Source of the DNA: Halobacillus sp. Marseille-Q1614
GTDB lineage: Bacteria; Bacillota; Bacilli; Bacillales; Halobacillaceae
Assembly (NCBI RefSeq): GCF_902809865.1
Contig: NZ_CADDWH010000001.1
Location: forward strand, 1,116,001 to 1,180,000
DNA: 64,000 nucleotides
Direction of reading: 5' to 3'
Of the stretch, positions 8,925 through 16,852 are shown one piece after another (within the stretch, counting starts at the first letter, position 1; every line of letters starts with the position of its first letter). Under the pieces are notes generated by a model that was not told the DNA's origin, ran no database searches, and saw only the letters and a program-made list of their open reading frames with translations. The translations under genes and the position numbers were made by a program.

Positions 8925-9110
8925 AGCAGCCATGGAAATCGGCGGAACTCCTGCTTAAAGCGGCCTGCAAAGACCCCGGAGCAGCGCGGGTAGCTCAATT
9001 AGGAAAGAGGATGTTCGATTAAGTTCGGCACGTCATGTGCAACACTGAGCGCCCCACATCATGCAGGGCCGCAGGAAAGTAAAACGGTGTTCGCTCTTGC
9101 GAATGGAAGA
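8925..9110. repeat. Possible degenerate Bacillaceae intergenic repeat
   Basis: This 443-base gap (8804-9246) has no gene. The ACTCCTGC...AAGCGG...AAGACCCCGGAGCAGCGCG stretch resembles, from memory, a family of short GC-rich intergenic repeats common in Bacillaceae genomes. A second block contains the palindrome GCACGTCATGTGC (9028-9040). G+C content is visibly higher than in the flanks. Only one copy is in the window, so repetition cannot be shown here. Confidence 0.35.
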
Positions 9111-9128
9111 AATACTGTATGTAATGAT

Positions 9129-9176
9129 GCTTTTACACTAGTTGAGTCAGGGGTGTAAAAGCCTCCCTGCTTTTTT
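9129..9176 (+). terminator. Terminator-like structure with two alternative stems
   Basis: GCTTTTACAC (9129-9138) can pair with GTGTAAAAGC (9153-9162). Alternatively CAGGG (9148-9152) pairs with CCCTG (9165-9169) directly before C and six T. The stems overlap and exclude each other, as in an attenuator, or this may simply end a short transcript from the region upstream. Confidence 0.5.
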
Positions 9177-9204
9177 ATGAGCTTTCAGCTATTTGATTTT
9201 ATGA

Positions 9205-9227
9205 TATAATATAAGAACGAACGTTCG
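9205..9227 (+). promoter_or_regulatory. dinB promoter -10 with LexA (DinR)-like box
   Basis: A TATAAT at 9205-9210 is followed by AGAACGAACGTTCG at 9214-9227, which matches the Bacillus LexA box CGAACRNRYGTTYC at 12 of 14 positions. The box would cover the transcription start of dinB. The -35 is poor. Confidence 0.7.
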
Positions 9228-9246
9228 AAAAAAAGGAAGGATTTCC

Positions 9247-10491
9247 ATGTCTAAATGGTACCCAAAGAATGGCCGTGTCATCTTTCACGTCGATATGAAT
9301 AGTTTTTATGCCTCCGTAGAGATGGCGTATGATCCTTCATTAAAAGGGAAGCCGTTAGCGATCGCGGGGAATCCTGAGGAACGGCGGGGAATCGTTGTAA
9401 CAAGCAGCTACGAGGCGAGAAAGTTTGGAGTGAAAACAACCATGCCTGTCGGTGAAGCCAGAAGGCTGTGCACGGATTTAATTGTGAGAAAGCCGAAGTT
9501 TGAAAGGTACAGGGCGGCCTCGAAGGAAATGTTTAAAATATTATCTGAGGTTACAGAGGTCATTCAGCCGGTATCCATCGATGAAGGGTACATGGATATC
9601 ACAGACTGCCATGAAAAAGGGACACCTCCGGAACTCGCTCGATATATTCAACAGAAAATTAAAGATGAACTTGATCTCCCTTGCAGCATCGGAATTGCTC
9701 CTAACAAATTCCTGGCTAAAATGGCTTCGGATATGAAAAAACCGATGGGAATTACGATCTTAAGAAAAAGAGACCTGCCAACAAAATTATGGGTGCTGCC
9801 GATTGAAGAGATGTATGGAGTCGGCGAAAAAACAGCCGAAAAGCTAAGGAGACTCAAGATAAATACGATCGGGGATTTAGCACATCATCCAGTTTTTGAA
9901 TTAAAACAGATTCTCGGCATTAATGGAGAACGCCTTCAAAACCGGGCCAATGGAGCAGATGACCGTCCGGTAGACCCGGAAGCCGTCCACGAATTTAAAA
10001 GTATCGGGACTTCCACAACGTTAGCGCAGGATACAACAGACGACTACGAGGTCCGCCAGGTCTTTCACCGGCTCTCATCAAAAGTAGAAGCCCGGATGAA
10101 GAATAAAAAAGTGTTTGCACGAAACATTCAGATCATGATTCGTTATCACGACAGAAAAACGGTGACGAGAAGCCGGCAGCTTTCCGATTATATCAGCCGT
10201 AAAGAAGACCTTTTTCAAATGGCCATGCAGTTATTTGATGAGCATTGGAATCAATCACCGGTCCGGCTTCTAGGGATAACCGCACAGGATCTAGCTGAGG
10301 AGGCTGAAGTCAGTCAGCAGCTGAATCTCTTTAATTATGAAGAACAAGCCAAAAAAGAAAAATTATATAAAGCTGTCGATACCCTTTCTGAAAAGTTCGG
10401 ACCCCAAACGTTTAAAAAGCTCGAAAATAGGTCAGACAACCATGTGACGACAAGCTTTCAAAAAGATTTTCTCGATGATTACAGGAAATAA
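9247..10491 (+). CDS. dinB: DNA polymerase IV (Y-family translesion polymerase)
   Basis: The 414-aa protein starts with the Y-family catalytic motif FHVDMNSFYASVE and has SIDEGYMD with the other catalytic acidic residues. Palm, fingers and thumb regions are followed by the little-finger domain. A beta-clamp binding motif QLNLF is seen at residues 358-362. It copies past damaged template bases. AAGGAAGG precedes the ATG. It corresponds in position to yqjH (polY1) of B. subtilis. The LexA-like box upstream suggests SOS control. Confidence 0.93.
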   Translation: MSKWYPKNGRVIFHVDMNSFYASVEMAYDPSLKGKPLAIAGNPEERRGIVVTSSYEARKFGVKTTMPVGEARRLCTDLIVRKPKFERYRAASKEMFKILSEVTEVIQPVSIDEGYMDITDCHEKGTPPELARYIQQKIKDELDLPCSIGIAPNKFLAKMASDMKKPMGITILRKRDLPTKLWVLPIEEMYGVGEKTAEKLRRLKINTIGDLAHHPVFELKQILGINGERLQNRANGADDRPVDPEAVHEFKSIGTSTTLAQDTTDDYEVRQVFHRLSSKVEARMKNKKVFARNIQIMIRYHDRKTVTRSRQLSDYISRKEDLFQMAMQLFDEHWNQSPVRLLGITAQDLAEEAEVSQQLNLFNYEEQAKKEKLYKAVDTLSEKFGPQTFKKLENRSDNHVTTSFQKDFLDDYRK

Positions 10492-10493
10492 TT

Positions 10494-10530
10494 AAACCGC
10501 CCGTTCGAATGAAAGGAACAGGCGGTTTTT
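10494..10530. terminator. Bidirectional terminator between dinB and ispA
   Basis: AAACCGCC and GTTC (10494-10506) pair with GAAC and GGCGGTTT (10516-10528), with T residues after. It separates the converging dinB and ispA genes. Confidence 0.8.
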
Positions 10531-10533
10531 GTA

Positions 10534-11550
10534 TTAGCTGCGTTTGATGGCCGGGCGGATTTTATCTGATGAAACGGACTTATACGTTTGAGTGAAGGAT
10601 TGAAAAAGTCTTTCAAACTGGTTTAATATGTCTAAAGCTAATAAACCGTTCCCTTCTGCAGATTTAGGATAGCCAAGCGGCACAGTGCGGCGTACCAGCT
10701 GGGCATATAATTCTGCTTCCGTAAGTCTTCGGTTAAACTGTTTTTCTGAAATATTTGCGACCAGGGCCAGAGCGCCTGATACATGAGGGGTCGCCATCGA
10801 AGTACCGGATAACTTGGCATATTTGCCCTCTAAGTACGTAGATAAAATGTTGACACCGGGAGCAACGACGTCAATTTCATCATTAGAGTTGCTAAAAGGA
10901 GCAATTTCCTTTTTAAAGTTAATCGCGCCGACCTGAATGACTTCATTGTAGGCACCAGGATACCCATGTTCATTCGTATCGTGACGGTCATCGCCTTCAT
11001 TTCCTGCTGCACAGACAACAGAAATCTTTTCATCAACGGCTCTTTTTACAGCTTCATATAGTTCAGGAATATCTGTCGGGCCACCAAGTGACATGGAGAT
11101 GGCGCGTACTTTTTCACCGTTTTTGCCTTCCCAGTCAATGGCATAATGGATACCGTCGATTATCCACTGATATTCACCGCTTCCATCCTCGCTCAGTACT
11201 TTAATAATTAGCAAGTCTGCCGATGGAGCTACACCGTAAACACCGTTATCCTGCACGGGAGAAGCGGCAACTGTTCCCGCGACATGGGTGCCATGTCCGT
11301 TATTATCTTCATAATTGTTTTCATCCCCGTTGTAATCGTCGGTAAAATTACGCCCGCCAACAATTCGGTCTTTGAGATCAGGGTGATCAGTCTGACAGCC
11401 TGTATCAATAATCGCGATGACGTTTCCTTTTCCTTGTTCGGCTTCTTCCCATGCATCAGGAGCTTGAATGAGGTGTACACCTTCTGGTACCTCTGTGGTA
11501 GACTCATAGATTTCGTCAATCTCATAAGGAATTAGTCTAATTTTACTCAT
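10534..11550 (-). CDS. ispA: Intracellular subtilisin-type serine protease (IspA-like)
   Basis: The start is set at 11550, where AAAAGGAGGC precedes ATG; a longer frame exists but lacks a ribosome-binding site. The 338-aa protein has no signal peptide and begins [12 protein letters not shown], the LIPY-type inhibitory propeptide of intracellular subtilisins. The catalytic triad is Asp49 (IIDTGC), His86 (NGHGTHVAG) and Ser251 (GTSMATPH), with the oxyanion Asn in AAGNEG. It degrades cytoplasmic proteins, typically in stationary phase and sporulation. It is transcribed alone, converging on dinB. Confidence 0.92.
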   Translation of the reverse strand: MSKIRLIPYEIDEIYESTTEVPEGVHLIQAPDAWEEAEQGKGNVIAIIDTGCQTDHPDLKDRIVGGRNFTDDYNGDENNYEDNNGHGTHVAGTVAASPVQDNGVYGVAPSADLLIIKVLSEDGSGEYQWIIDGIHYAIDWEGKNGEKVRAISMSLGGPTDIPELYEAVKRAVDEKISVVCAAGNEGDDRHDTNEHGYPGAYNEVIQVGAINFKKEIAPFSNSNDEIDVVAPGVNILSTYLEGKYAKLSGTSMATPHVSGALALVANISEKQFNRRLTEAELYAQLVRRTVPLGYPKSAEGNGLLALDILNQFERLFQSFTQTYKSVSSDKIRPAIKRS

Positions 11551-11735
11551 TAATCTGCCTCCTTTTAAATTATCGACACTGGACATAAATGGATGAAATG
11601 GGATAAAACATGTATTATCTTTATTATAGGCTAAAATAATGGCGAACACATGGTCTAAAAGGATGAGTTATTCAGTCATCTGACAGGGGAACAGCTCCCC
11701 TTTTCAAATTCGGATCAGAAAGGTAATAGTATTAG

Positions 11736-11834
11736 ATAGAGATTTTTATATTTATAGGAAGCACACCGGTTCAAGAATTAGTTATAGATCCAGAGACTGG
11801 AAAACTGGATGAGGTAGTTAATGGCTACCACTGA
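11736..11834 (+). pseudogene. Short open frame without start, possible gene remnant
   Basis: After a stop codon the frame reads about 32 codons, including PVQELVIDPETGKLDEVVNG, and ends in TGA ten bases before a perfect terminator. The composition looks protein-like, but there is no ATG, GTG or TTG at the right distance from the AGAAAGG at 11718-11724. It may be the tail of a deleted gene, or a leader peptide using a rare start. The rest of the 528-base gap (11551-12078) holds only the terminator and the tnrA promoter region. Confidence 0.3.
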
Positions 11835-11843
11835 TGAAATAGG

Positions 11844-11878
11844 AAAAAAGCACTCCTTCTTGTAAGGAGTGCTTTTTT
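11844..11878. terminator. Perfect 15-bp bidirectional terminator
   Basis: Positions 11844-11858 and 11864-11878 are exact reverse complements around CTTGT, with six A on one side and six T on the other. No convincing gene lies directly before it on the + strand, only the remnant at 11736-11834. Confidence 0.85.
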
Positions 11879-11922
11879 ATGTAAGGATTTATAACACTTT
11901 AGAAGTAATCTTTAATAAGTTG

Positions 11923-11974
11923 TGTCAGGTTTTCTTACATAAAGACTGACATTGTAAAAAAAATACTTTATGAT
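11923..11974 (+). promoter_or_regulatory. tnrA promoter with TnrA/GlnR box centred near -50
   Basis: TGTCAGGTTTTCTTACA (11923-11939) matches the TnrA box TGTNANAWWWTNTNACA with one mismatch. Downstream lie CTGACA (11946-11951), a 17-base spacer and TATGAT (11969-11974), a good sigma A promoter. The box centre is about 50 bases before the expected start, the position used by TnrA for activation. Confidence 0.78.
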
Positions 11975-12078
11975 AGACATAATCCAACTTAGATACTTGT
12001 TCATCCAGAGAATACGCTGGCAATCCATATTCCGTAAATCCTGTCGTTAGTGAAGAATTTTTAAGGGAGGTTTACGTA

Positions 12079-12303
12079 TTGAACGACAAAAGAGTTAACG
12101 ATTGGGAAGAAGAAAGCAGCTGGTTAATGGATATTAAAGAACCAAATAATCTTCGAAAAGCGGTCTATGAAATGAAACACTTTTATATTACCACATTGAT
12201 TGATGCCGGTATTCTGCAGCCTTCAGAGAGTCACTACACCTCTTTTACAGTGAGTCAGCTTCAATATATGGCTGAAAAAGTGAGCCGCCGGTCAGGTCTA
12301 TAA
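12079..12303 (+). CDS. Small acidic-to-basic protein of unknown function, FbpA-like pattern
   Basis: The start is TTG at 12079, placed by AAGGGAGG at 12063-12070; the product has 74 aa. The first 20 residues are acidic. The middle reads LRKAVYEMKHFYITTLIDAG followed by a hydrophobic/Thr-rich FTVSQLQYM. This recalls the LR-AV...LI..GI...LT..EL pattern of the short FbpA (Fur-regulated basic protein) family, but weakly. It is the first gene after the TnrA-type promoter and is separated from tnrA by 25 bases, so it is probably expressed under nitrogen limitation. Function unknown. Confidence 0.7.
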   Translation: MNDKRVNDWEEESSWLMDIKEPNNLRKAVYEMKHFYITTLIDAGILQPSESHYTSFTVSQLQYMAEKVSRRSGL

Positions 12304-12328
12304 ATCCCATAGATAAAAGGAGTAAAAT

Positions 12329-12637
12329 ATGTCTTCTTACAAAGATAAGAAAGTCATTACGATCGGAATTGTAAATGAATTAACGGGTTTATCTGCCCGG
12401 ATGATTCGTTACTATGAGTCTAGAGGGCTGATTTTTCCGGAACGAACTGCACGAGGGACAAGGAAGTATTCGTTCACAGATGTAGAACTATTAATGGAGA
12501 TTGCGGATAAGCGGGAGGAAGGAATCCAGACGTACGAAATTAAACAGGAGCTTCTCAGTGACAGTAAGAAGAGAGGTGTAAGGGACCATATGATCCGCGG
12601 TCAGTTAAATGCTCAGTTTAATATGAAGAAATTCTAG
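12329..12637 (+). CDS. tnrA: Nitrogen transcription regulator TnrA (MerR family)
   Basis: The 102-aa protein has a MerR-type winged helix ([20 protein letters not shown], then [12 protein letters not shown]) and a short C-terminus ending [13 protein letters not shown]. The SYKDKKVI N-terminus, the short length and the C-terminal GQLNA-F segment, which in TnrA binds feedback-inhibited glutamine synthetase, point to TnrA rather than GlnR. It should switch nitrogen-limitation genes on and off. AAAAGGAG precedes the ATG. A TnrA box upstream of the operon suggests positive autoregulation. No glnA is in the window. Confidence 0.88.
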   Translation: MSSYKDKKVITIGIVNELTGLSARMIRYYESRGLIFPERTARGTRKYSFTDVELLMEIADKREEGIQTYEIKQELLSDSKKRGVRDHMIRGQLNAQFNMKKF

Positions 12638-12638
12638 A

Positions 12639-12680
12639 AGAAAGCGCAATTCTCTTTATGGATTGTGCTTTCTTTTTTTG
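12639..12680 (+). terminator. Intrinsic terminator after tnrA
   Basis: AGAAAGCGCAAT (12639-12650) pairs with ATTGTGCTTTCT (12662-12673), one G-T pair, followed by six or more T. Confidence 0.85.
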
Positions 12681-12776
12681 TGATGTATCCCCTTACACGA
12701 TCAAAGGTTTCGTTAAACCTGATTTTGTTGTGCTTCCCACACAAAATTCTGCCGTAAAGATTGGTTTTTCTACACG

Positions 12777-12806
12777 TTGCCGAAAATCGACATTAATCGT
12801 TACAAT
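12777..12806 (+). promoter_or_regulatory. Possible putB promoter
   Basis: TTGCCG (12777-12782), an 18-base spacer and TACAAT (12801-12806) form a plausible weak sigma A promoter 65 bases before putB, consistent with dependence on an activator such as PutR. Confidence 0.45.
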
Positions 12807-12870
12807 ATTCTTAAGATTAAATAACCGCATCTCCGACAGTCCTCACAGCTAAATGACAGGAAAGGGTGTG

Positions 12871-13794
12871 ATGATCTTGGAAGCCATAAGTAAAAATTTC
12901 TTCTTGTTTCTTTCTAACAATAAATTATTAGATCGATTCGCAAAGCGTTTTGGAGCAAGATTTGGGGCTGACAAGATTGTAGGAGGAGAAACATTCTCCC
13001 AGGCAATTCCATTGATTCAAAAACTCAACCGTGACGGACTGCATGTAACGGTGGATCACCTTGGTGAATTTGTGAATTCTGAGGTGGAGGCCAGAGAGCG
13101 GACTCATGAATGCATCGAGTCCATTCACTCGATTGCCCATCATGAATTAAACTCAGAGGTATCACTTAAGTTAACGTCCCTGGGTTTAGATATTAATCGT
13201 GACTTAGTCATGGAAAATATGAAGCTGATTTTAGAAGAAGCAAAAAAATATGACATTACCGTTACGATTGATATGGAAGATTCAACTCGGTGTGGAGATA
13301 CTCTTGAAATCTACAGGGAATTAAAAGAGAAGTATAAAAACTTAGGTACAGTGATTCAGTCTTATTTATACCGCTCGGAAGAAGACCTTCAGGCACTAAA
13401 TGAGTGCCAGCCTTATTTAAGGCTCGTTAAAGGCGCTTACAAGGAGTCAGGAAAGGTAGCTTTTATTGATAAAGAACACGTCGATAAAAATCTTAAAAGA
13501 CTGATCAAAACCAATCTAGTAAATGGGCATTATACGGCAATCGGGAGTCATGATGATGCGATGATTGCCTATACAAAAGAAGTGGCCAGAGAACATGGTA
13601 TTCCTAAAGAGCAATTTGAATTCCAAATGCTGTATGGGATGAGAAATGAAACCCAGAAAGAACTTGTAAAAGAAGGATATAAAGTCCGTGTCTATCTTCC
13701 ATATGGGGAAGACTGGTATGGGTACTTTATGAGACGTTTAGCCGAGAGGCCGGCCAATGTGGCCTTTGCTATAAAGGGTATATTCAGTAAATAA
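12871..13794 (+). CDS. putB: Proline dehydrogenase
   Basis: The ATG at 12871 follows AGGAAAGGG directly; an in-frame ATG at 12853 has no ribosome-binding site. The 307-aa protein is the monofunctional FAD-dependent PRODH type, with [26 protein letters not shown] and the C-terminal [20 protein letters not shown] substrate loop. It oxidises proline to pyrroline-5-carboxylate at the membrane. putC follows after 19 bases, so the two catabolic steps are in one operon, with the regulator putR downstream, matching the B. subtilis putBC genes. Confidence 0.93.
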   Translation: MILEAISKNFFLFLSNNKLLDRFAKRFGARFGADKIVGGETFSQAIPLIQKLNRDGLHVTVDHLGEFVNSEVEARERTHECIESIHSIAHHELNSEVSLKLTSLGLDINRDLVMENMKLILEEAKKYDITVTIDMEDSTRCGDTLEIYRELKEKYKNLGTVIQSYLYRSEEDLQALNECQPYLRLVKGAYKESGKVAFIDKEHVDKNLKRLIKTNLVNGHYTAIGSHDDAMIAYTKEVAREHGIPKEQFEFQMLYGMRNETQKELVKEGYKVRVYLPYGEDWYGYFMRRLAERPANVAFAIKGIFSK

Positions 13795-13813
13795 AGAAAA
13801 GGGGAGATTAAAT

Positions 13814-15361
13814 ATGGTAACACCTTATAAGCACGAGCCGTTTACAGATTTTACAGTAGAGGAAAATAAGAAAGCGTTTGAAGAAGCTCTAAAAAAAGTG
13901 AAAGAAGAACTCGGTCAGACACATGATCTGCTTGTAAATGGTGAAAGAATCCGTACCGACGAAACAATTGTATCAACAAACCCGGCAGATACAAGCCAGG
14001 TGGTAGGAACTGTATCAAAAGCGAACCGGGAAATTGCTGAAAAAGCGATCCAATCGGCAGCTGAAGCTTTTGAAGATTGGAGAAAATGGGATGAGCGGGC
14101 AAGAGCTGAAATTCTTTTCCGTGCGGCCAGCATCATTCGCAGAAGAAAGCACGAATTTTCTGCTTACCTCGTCTATGAAGTAGGCAAGCCTTGGAAGGAA
14201 GCAGACGCTGATACAGCCGAAGCCATCGACTTCTTAGAGTATTACGGCAGACAAATGATAGAGTTAAAAGACGGCAAGCCGATCGAGAGCCGCCCAGGTG
14301 AACAAAACCGTTATATTTACACACCAACGGGAGTAGCGGTTGTTATCCCACCCTGGAACTTAGCGTTCGCAATTATGGCAGGTACAACGATAGCTCCGAT
14401 CGTTACAGGAAGCACGGTAGTTATGAAGCCGGCGAGTAACAGTCCAGTCGTCGCAGCAAAATTCGTAGAAGTGTTAGAAGAAGCAGGTCTTCCAAAAGGA
14501 GTTCTGAACTTCGTACCGGGAAGCGGAGGAGAAGTTGGCGACTATCTTGTTGACCACCCGAAAACTTCACTCATTTCTTTTACAGGTTCCCGTGAAGTGG
14601 GCACACGCATCCTTGAGCGTGCGGCAAAAATTCAGGACGGTCAGCAGCACATCAAGCAAGTTATTGCCGAAATGGGCGGTAAAGATACAGTAGTAGTGGA
14701 TAATCAGTCCAATTTGGAAACCGCAGCAGAAGCTATTATCGTTTCCGCGTTTGGTTTCTCCGGACAGAAGTGTTCTTCAGGTTCCCGTGCGGTTGTACAT
14801 GAAGATGTATATGATGAACTGCTTGACAAAGTAAAAGAGAAGACTGAAAAGCTGACATTAGGCAATGCTTCTGAAGAGAATGTGTACATGGGACCAGTTG
14901 TCGACCAGGGTGCTTATGATAAAGTGATGAGCTATATCGAGATAGGAAAAGAAGAGGGTCGTCTTGTCACTGGCGGGAAAGGCGACGACTCTAAAGGATA
15001 CTTCATCGAGCCGACCATCTTTGCTGACTTGGCATCGGATTCCCGCATGCAGCTGGAAGAAATCTTTGGACCAGTTGTCTGCTTCACAAAAGCGAAAAAC
15101 TTCGATGAAGCGATCGATATTGCAAATAACACGGAATACGGTCTGACGGGTGCGGTGATTTCCGATAACCGTGACCACTTAGAGAAAGCGAAGAGAGACT
15201 TTCATGTAGGTAACCTTTACTTCAACCGTAATTGCACAGGTGCAATCGTTGGTTACCAGCCGTTTGGCGGCTTTAAGATGTCAGGTACCGATTCCAAAGC
15301 AGGAGGACCAGACTATCTGGCTCTTCATATGCAGGCGAAAACTATATCAGAAATGTATTAA
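13814..15361 (+). CDS. putC: 1-pyrroline-5-carboxylate dehydrogenase
   Basis: The 515-aa length matches PutC/RocA exactly. It is an NAD-dependent aldehyde dehydrogenase with PPWNLAFAI, the GSREVGT nucleotide loop, the catalytic Glu in EMGGKD and the catalytic Cys in [10 protein letters not shown]. It converts glutamate semialdehyde from the PutB product into glutamate. AAAGGGGAG precedes the ATG. I prefer putC over rocA because of linkage to putB and a putR-like regulator. A terminator follows. Confidence 0.92.
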   Translation: MVTPYKHEPFTDFTVEENKKAFEEALKKVKEELGQTHDLLVNGERIRTDETIVSTNPADTSQVVGTVSKANREIAEKAIQSAAEAFEDWRKWDERARAEILFRAASIIRRRKHEFSAYLVYEVGKPWKEADADTAEAIDFLEYYGRQMIELKDGKPIESRPGEQNRYIYTPTGVAVVIPPWNLAFAIMAGTTIAPIVTGSTVVMKPASNSPVVAAKFVEVLEEAGLPKGVLNFVPGSGGEVGDYLVDHPKTSLISFTGSREVGTRILERAAKIQDGQQHIKQVIAEMGGKDTVVVDNQSNLETAAEAIIVSAFGFSGQKCSSGSRAVVHEDVYDELLDKVKEKTEKLTLGNASEENVYMGPVVDQGAYDKVMSYIEIGKEEGRLVTGGKGDDSKGYFIEPTIFADLASDSRMQLEEIFGPVVCFTKAKNFDEAIDIANNTEYGLTGAVISDNRDHLEKAKRDFHVGNLYFNRNCTGAIVGYQPFGGFKMSGTDSKAGGPDYLALHMQAKTISEMY

Positions 15362-15366
15362 TATGA

Positions 15367-15399
15367 GAAGAGCTTCCCTTCGCGGGGAAGCTCTTTTTA
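15367..15399 (+). terminator. Intrinsic terminator after putC
   Basis: AGAGCTTCCC (15369-15378) pairs with GGGAAGCTCT (15385-15394), followed by TTTT. Confidence 0.88.
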
Positions 15400-15494
15400 G
15401 TGGCTTTTTCTTTTTCTTTCCTTTAGAACCCTATATAATAGTGGATGATAAGGTGAGCGTATCATATACAGCTCGAAAGGTATGGGGTTTGTTT

Positions 15495-16766
15495 ATGGAA
15501 ATAAAGGATTTAATTCTGCAAGCAGAGGATATTCATAAAGCAACAGAGCTGATCAGCTCGAATTTAGGAAAGCCTGTCATCATTGAAAATAAAAACTTTG
15601 AACTGATATCCTATAGTTCATCCTTTGAGGAGTTCGATCAGACACAGCAAAAAACCATTCTGTCCAAAAAGTGCCCGATTTTTATTATCGACCGCCTGAA
15701 AAAAGAGGGGATCGTACAGAAACTGGAAAAATATACAGACCCAATAAGAGTACACCCGATAGAAGAGATAGGCTTCCATCAGCGGATTGTAATAGCCGCG
15801 AAGCATCTCGGCCATACAATGGGCTATATATGGGTTCAGGAATCGGACCAGCTCCTCGAAAAAGAGGAGTTAACTTTTTTAGAAGAGATCACTCCCCATT
15901 TAGGGAAGCTGATTTATGACGTATATGCCCGGACGAGTGCCCAGGATGGACAGAAGGAAGAAATACTGTGGAAGCTGCTTCATCATGAGTACGGGAGTGA
16001 AAGTCAAATCCGCCATGAAGCTTCTTTAGCAAAACTCCCCCTTCCCGACCGTTTTTCAGTAGCCGTATTTTCTGTTACCGATCCATCTAATAAATACTTA
16101 CTCGATTACCTCGAAGAATCGATCAGCTCCTTTTCAAATTCTCTTCCGATGAACTACTTAAAAACGGAATTTCAGCTGATTTTACTGCTGCATGGAAAAG
16201 CAAAAGAGGAATTCTCATCAAGAGACTTGTCGAGAGATTTTATCCAGGAAGTTAAGGAGAAATTTGGGGAGGAGAAGTTCTATTCCTTCTTTATTGGTAT
16301 AGGGAAAGAGTATACTTCGTTGTATTACTTAAGAAAAAGCTTTCTCGAAGCATTGGAAGTAATTGAAACCGCTAACTTTATTACACCGCGTCCTGAAACG
16401 ATGCCGAGAGAATTTGCTAAACTGGGCATATATCGTTATGTAGCCGCCCTTTATGAAAAAAATAGTTCAGAAGACTATTATAGTGAAGATTTAATGCGTC
16501 TAATCGCCAATGATATTAAGAAACAGACAAATCTGCTGCAGACGCTTGAAGTTTATCTGGCCAATAATGGAAAGGGGAAACTGACGGCCAACGCTCTTTT
16601 CATACATCCCAACACGCTAAATTACCGGATTAAACAAATTCAGGAATTAACAAATATTGATTTTAATGATTTTAACATGAAGAGTTATTTGTACACTGAA
16701 CTGCTGCTGTTAAACAACGTAAATTCTTATTATCAGCGTTATATTGAAGCATTGAAAGTTAATTAA
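15495..16766 (+). CDS. putR: PucR-family proline-responsive regulator (PutR-like)
   Basis: The start is ATG at 15495, giving 423 aa; a longer frame reaches back into putC and is rejected. The N-terminal half is a GAF-like sensing region, the centre a CdaR-type GGDEF-like domain, and the C-terminus a PucR helix-turn-helix (LEVYLANNGKGKLTANALFI, then HPNTLNYRIKQI). PutR of B. subtilis activates putBC in response to proline; the location directly after putBC supports that role here. A TATAAT at 15434-15439 may be its own -10. The ribosome-binding site is poor. Confidence 0.83.
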   Translation: MEIKDLILQAEDIHKATELISSNLGKPVIIENKNFELISYSSSFEEFDQTQQKTILSKKCPIFIIDRLKKEGIVQKLEKYTDPIRVHPIEEIGFHQRIVIAAKHLGHTMGYIWVQESDQLLEKEELTFLEEITPHLGKLIYDVYARTSAQDGQKEEILWKLLHHEYGSESQIRHEASLAKLPLPDRFSVAVFSVTDPSNKYLLDYLEESISSFSNSLPMNYLKTEFQLILLLHGKAKEEFSSRDLSRDFIQEVKEKFGEEKFYSFFIGIGKEYTSLYYLRKSFLEALEVIETANFITPRPETMPREFAKLGIYRYVAALYEKNSSEDYYSEDLMRLIANDIKKQTNLLQTLEVYLANNGKGKLTANALFIHPNTLNYRIKQIQELTNIDFNDFNMKSYLYTELLLLNNVNSYYQRYIEALKVN

Positions 16767-16818
16767 GGGAGGCGATGAGTGTTTTTCGCCCCCATAAACC
16801 CAGATCAAAAAGACATAA

Positions 16819-16848
16819 AAAAAGCCCGGGGGATCCCCGGGCTTTTTC
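16819..16848. terminator. Bidirectional terminator between putR and ppc
   Basis: AGCCCGGGG and CCCCGGGCT (16823-16843) form a perfect stem with a three-base loop, with A and T runs on the two sides. Confidence 0.9.
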
Positions 16849-16852
16849 TGCA

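Noticed and set aside
12658-12852. 64-codon frame between tnrA and putB
   Set aside because: It begins inside the tnrA terminator, has no ribosome-binding site and covers the probable putB promoter.
15240-15494. 85-codon N-terminal extension of the PucR-family regulator reaching into putC
   Set aside because: It overlaps putC in another frame and crosses the putC terminator; the ATG at 15495 gives the expected protein start.
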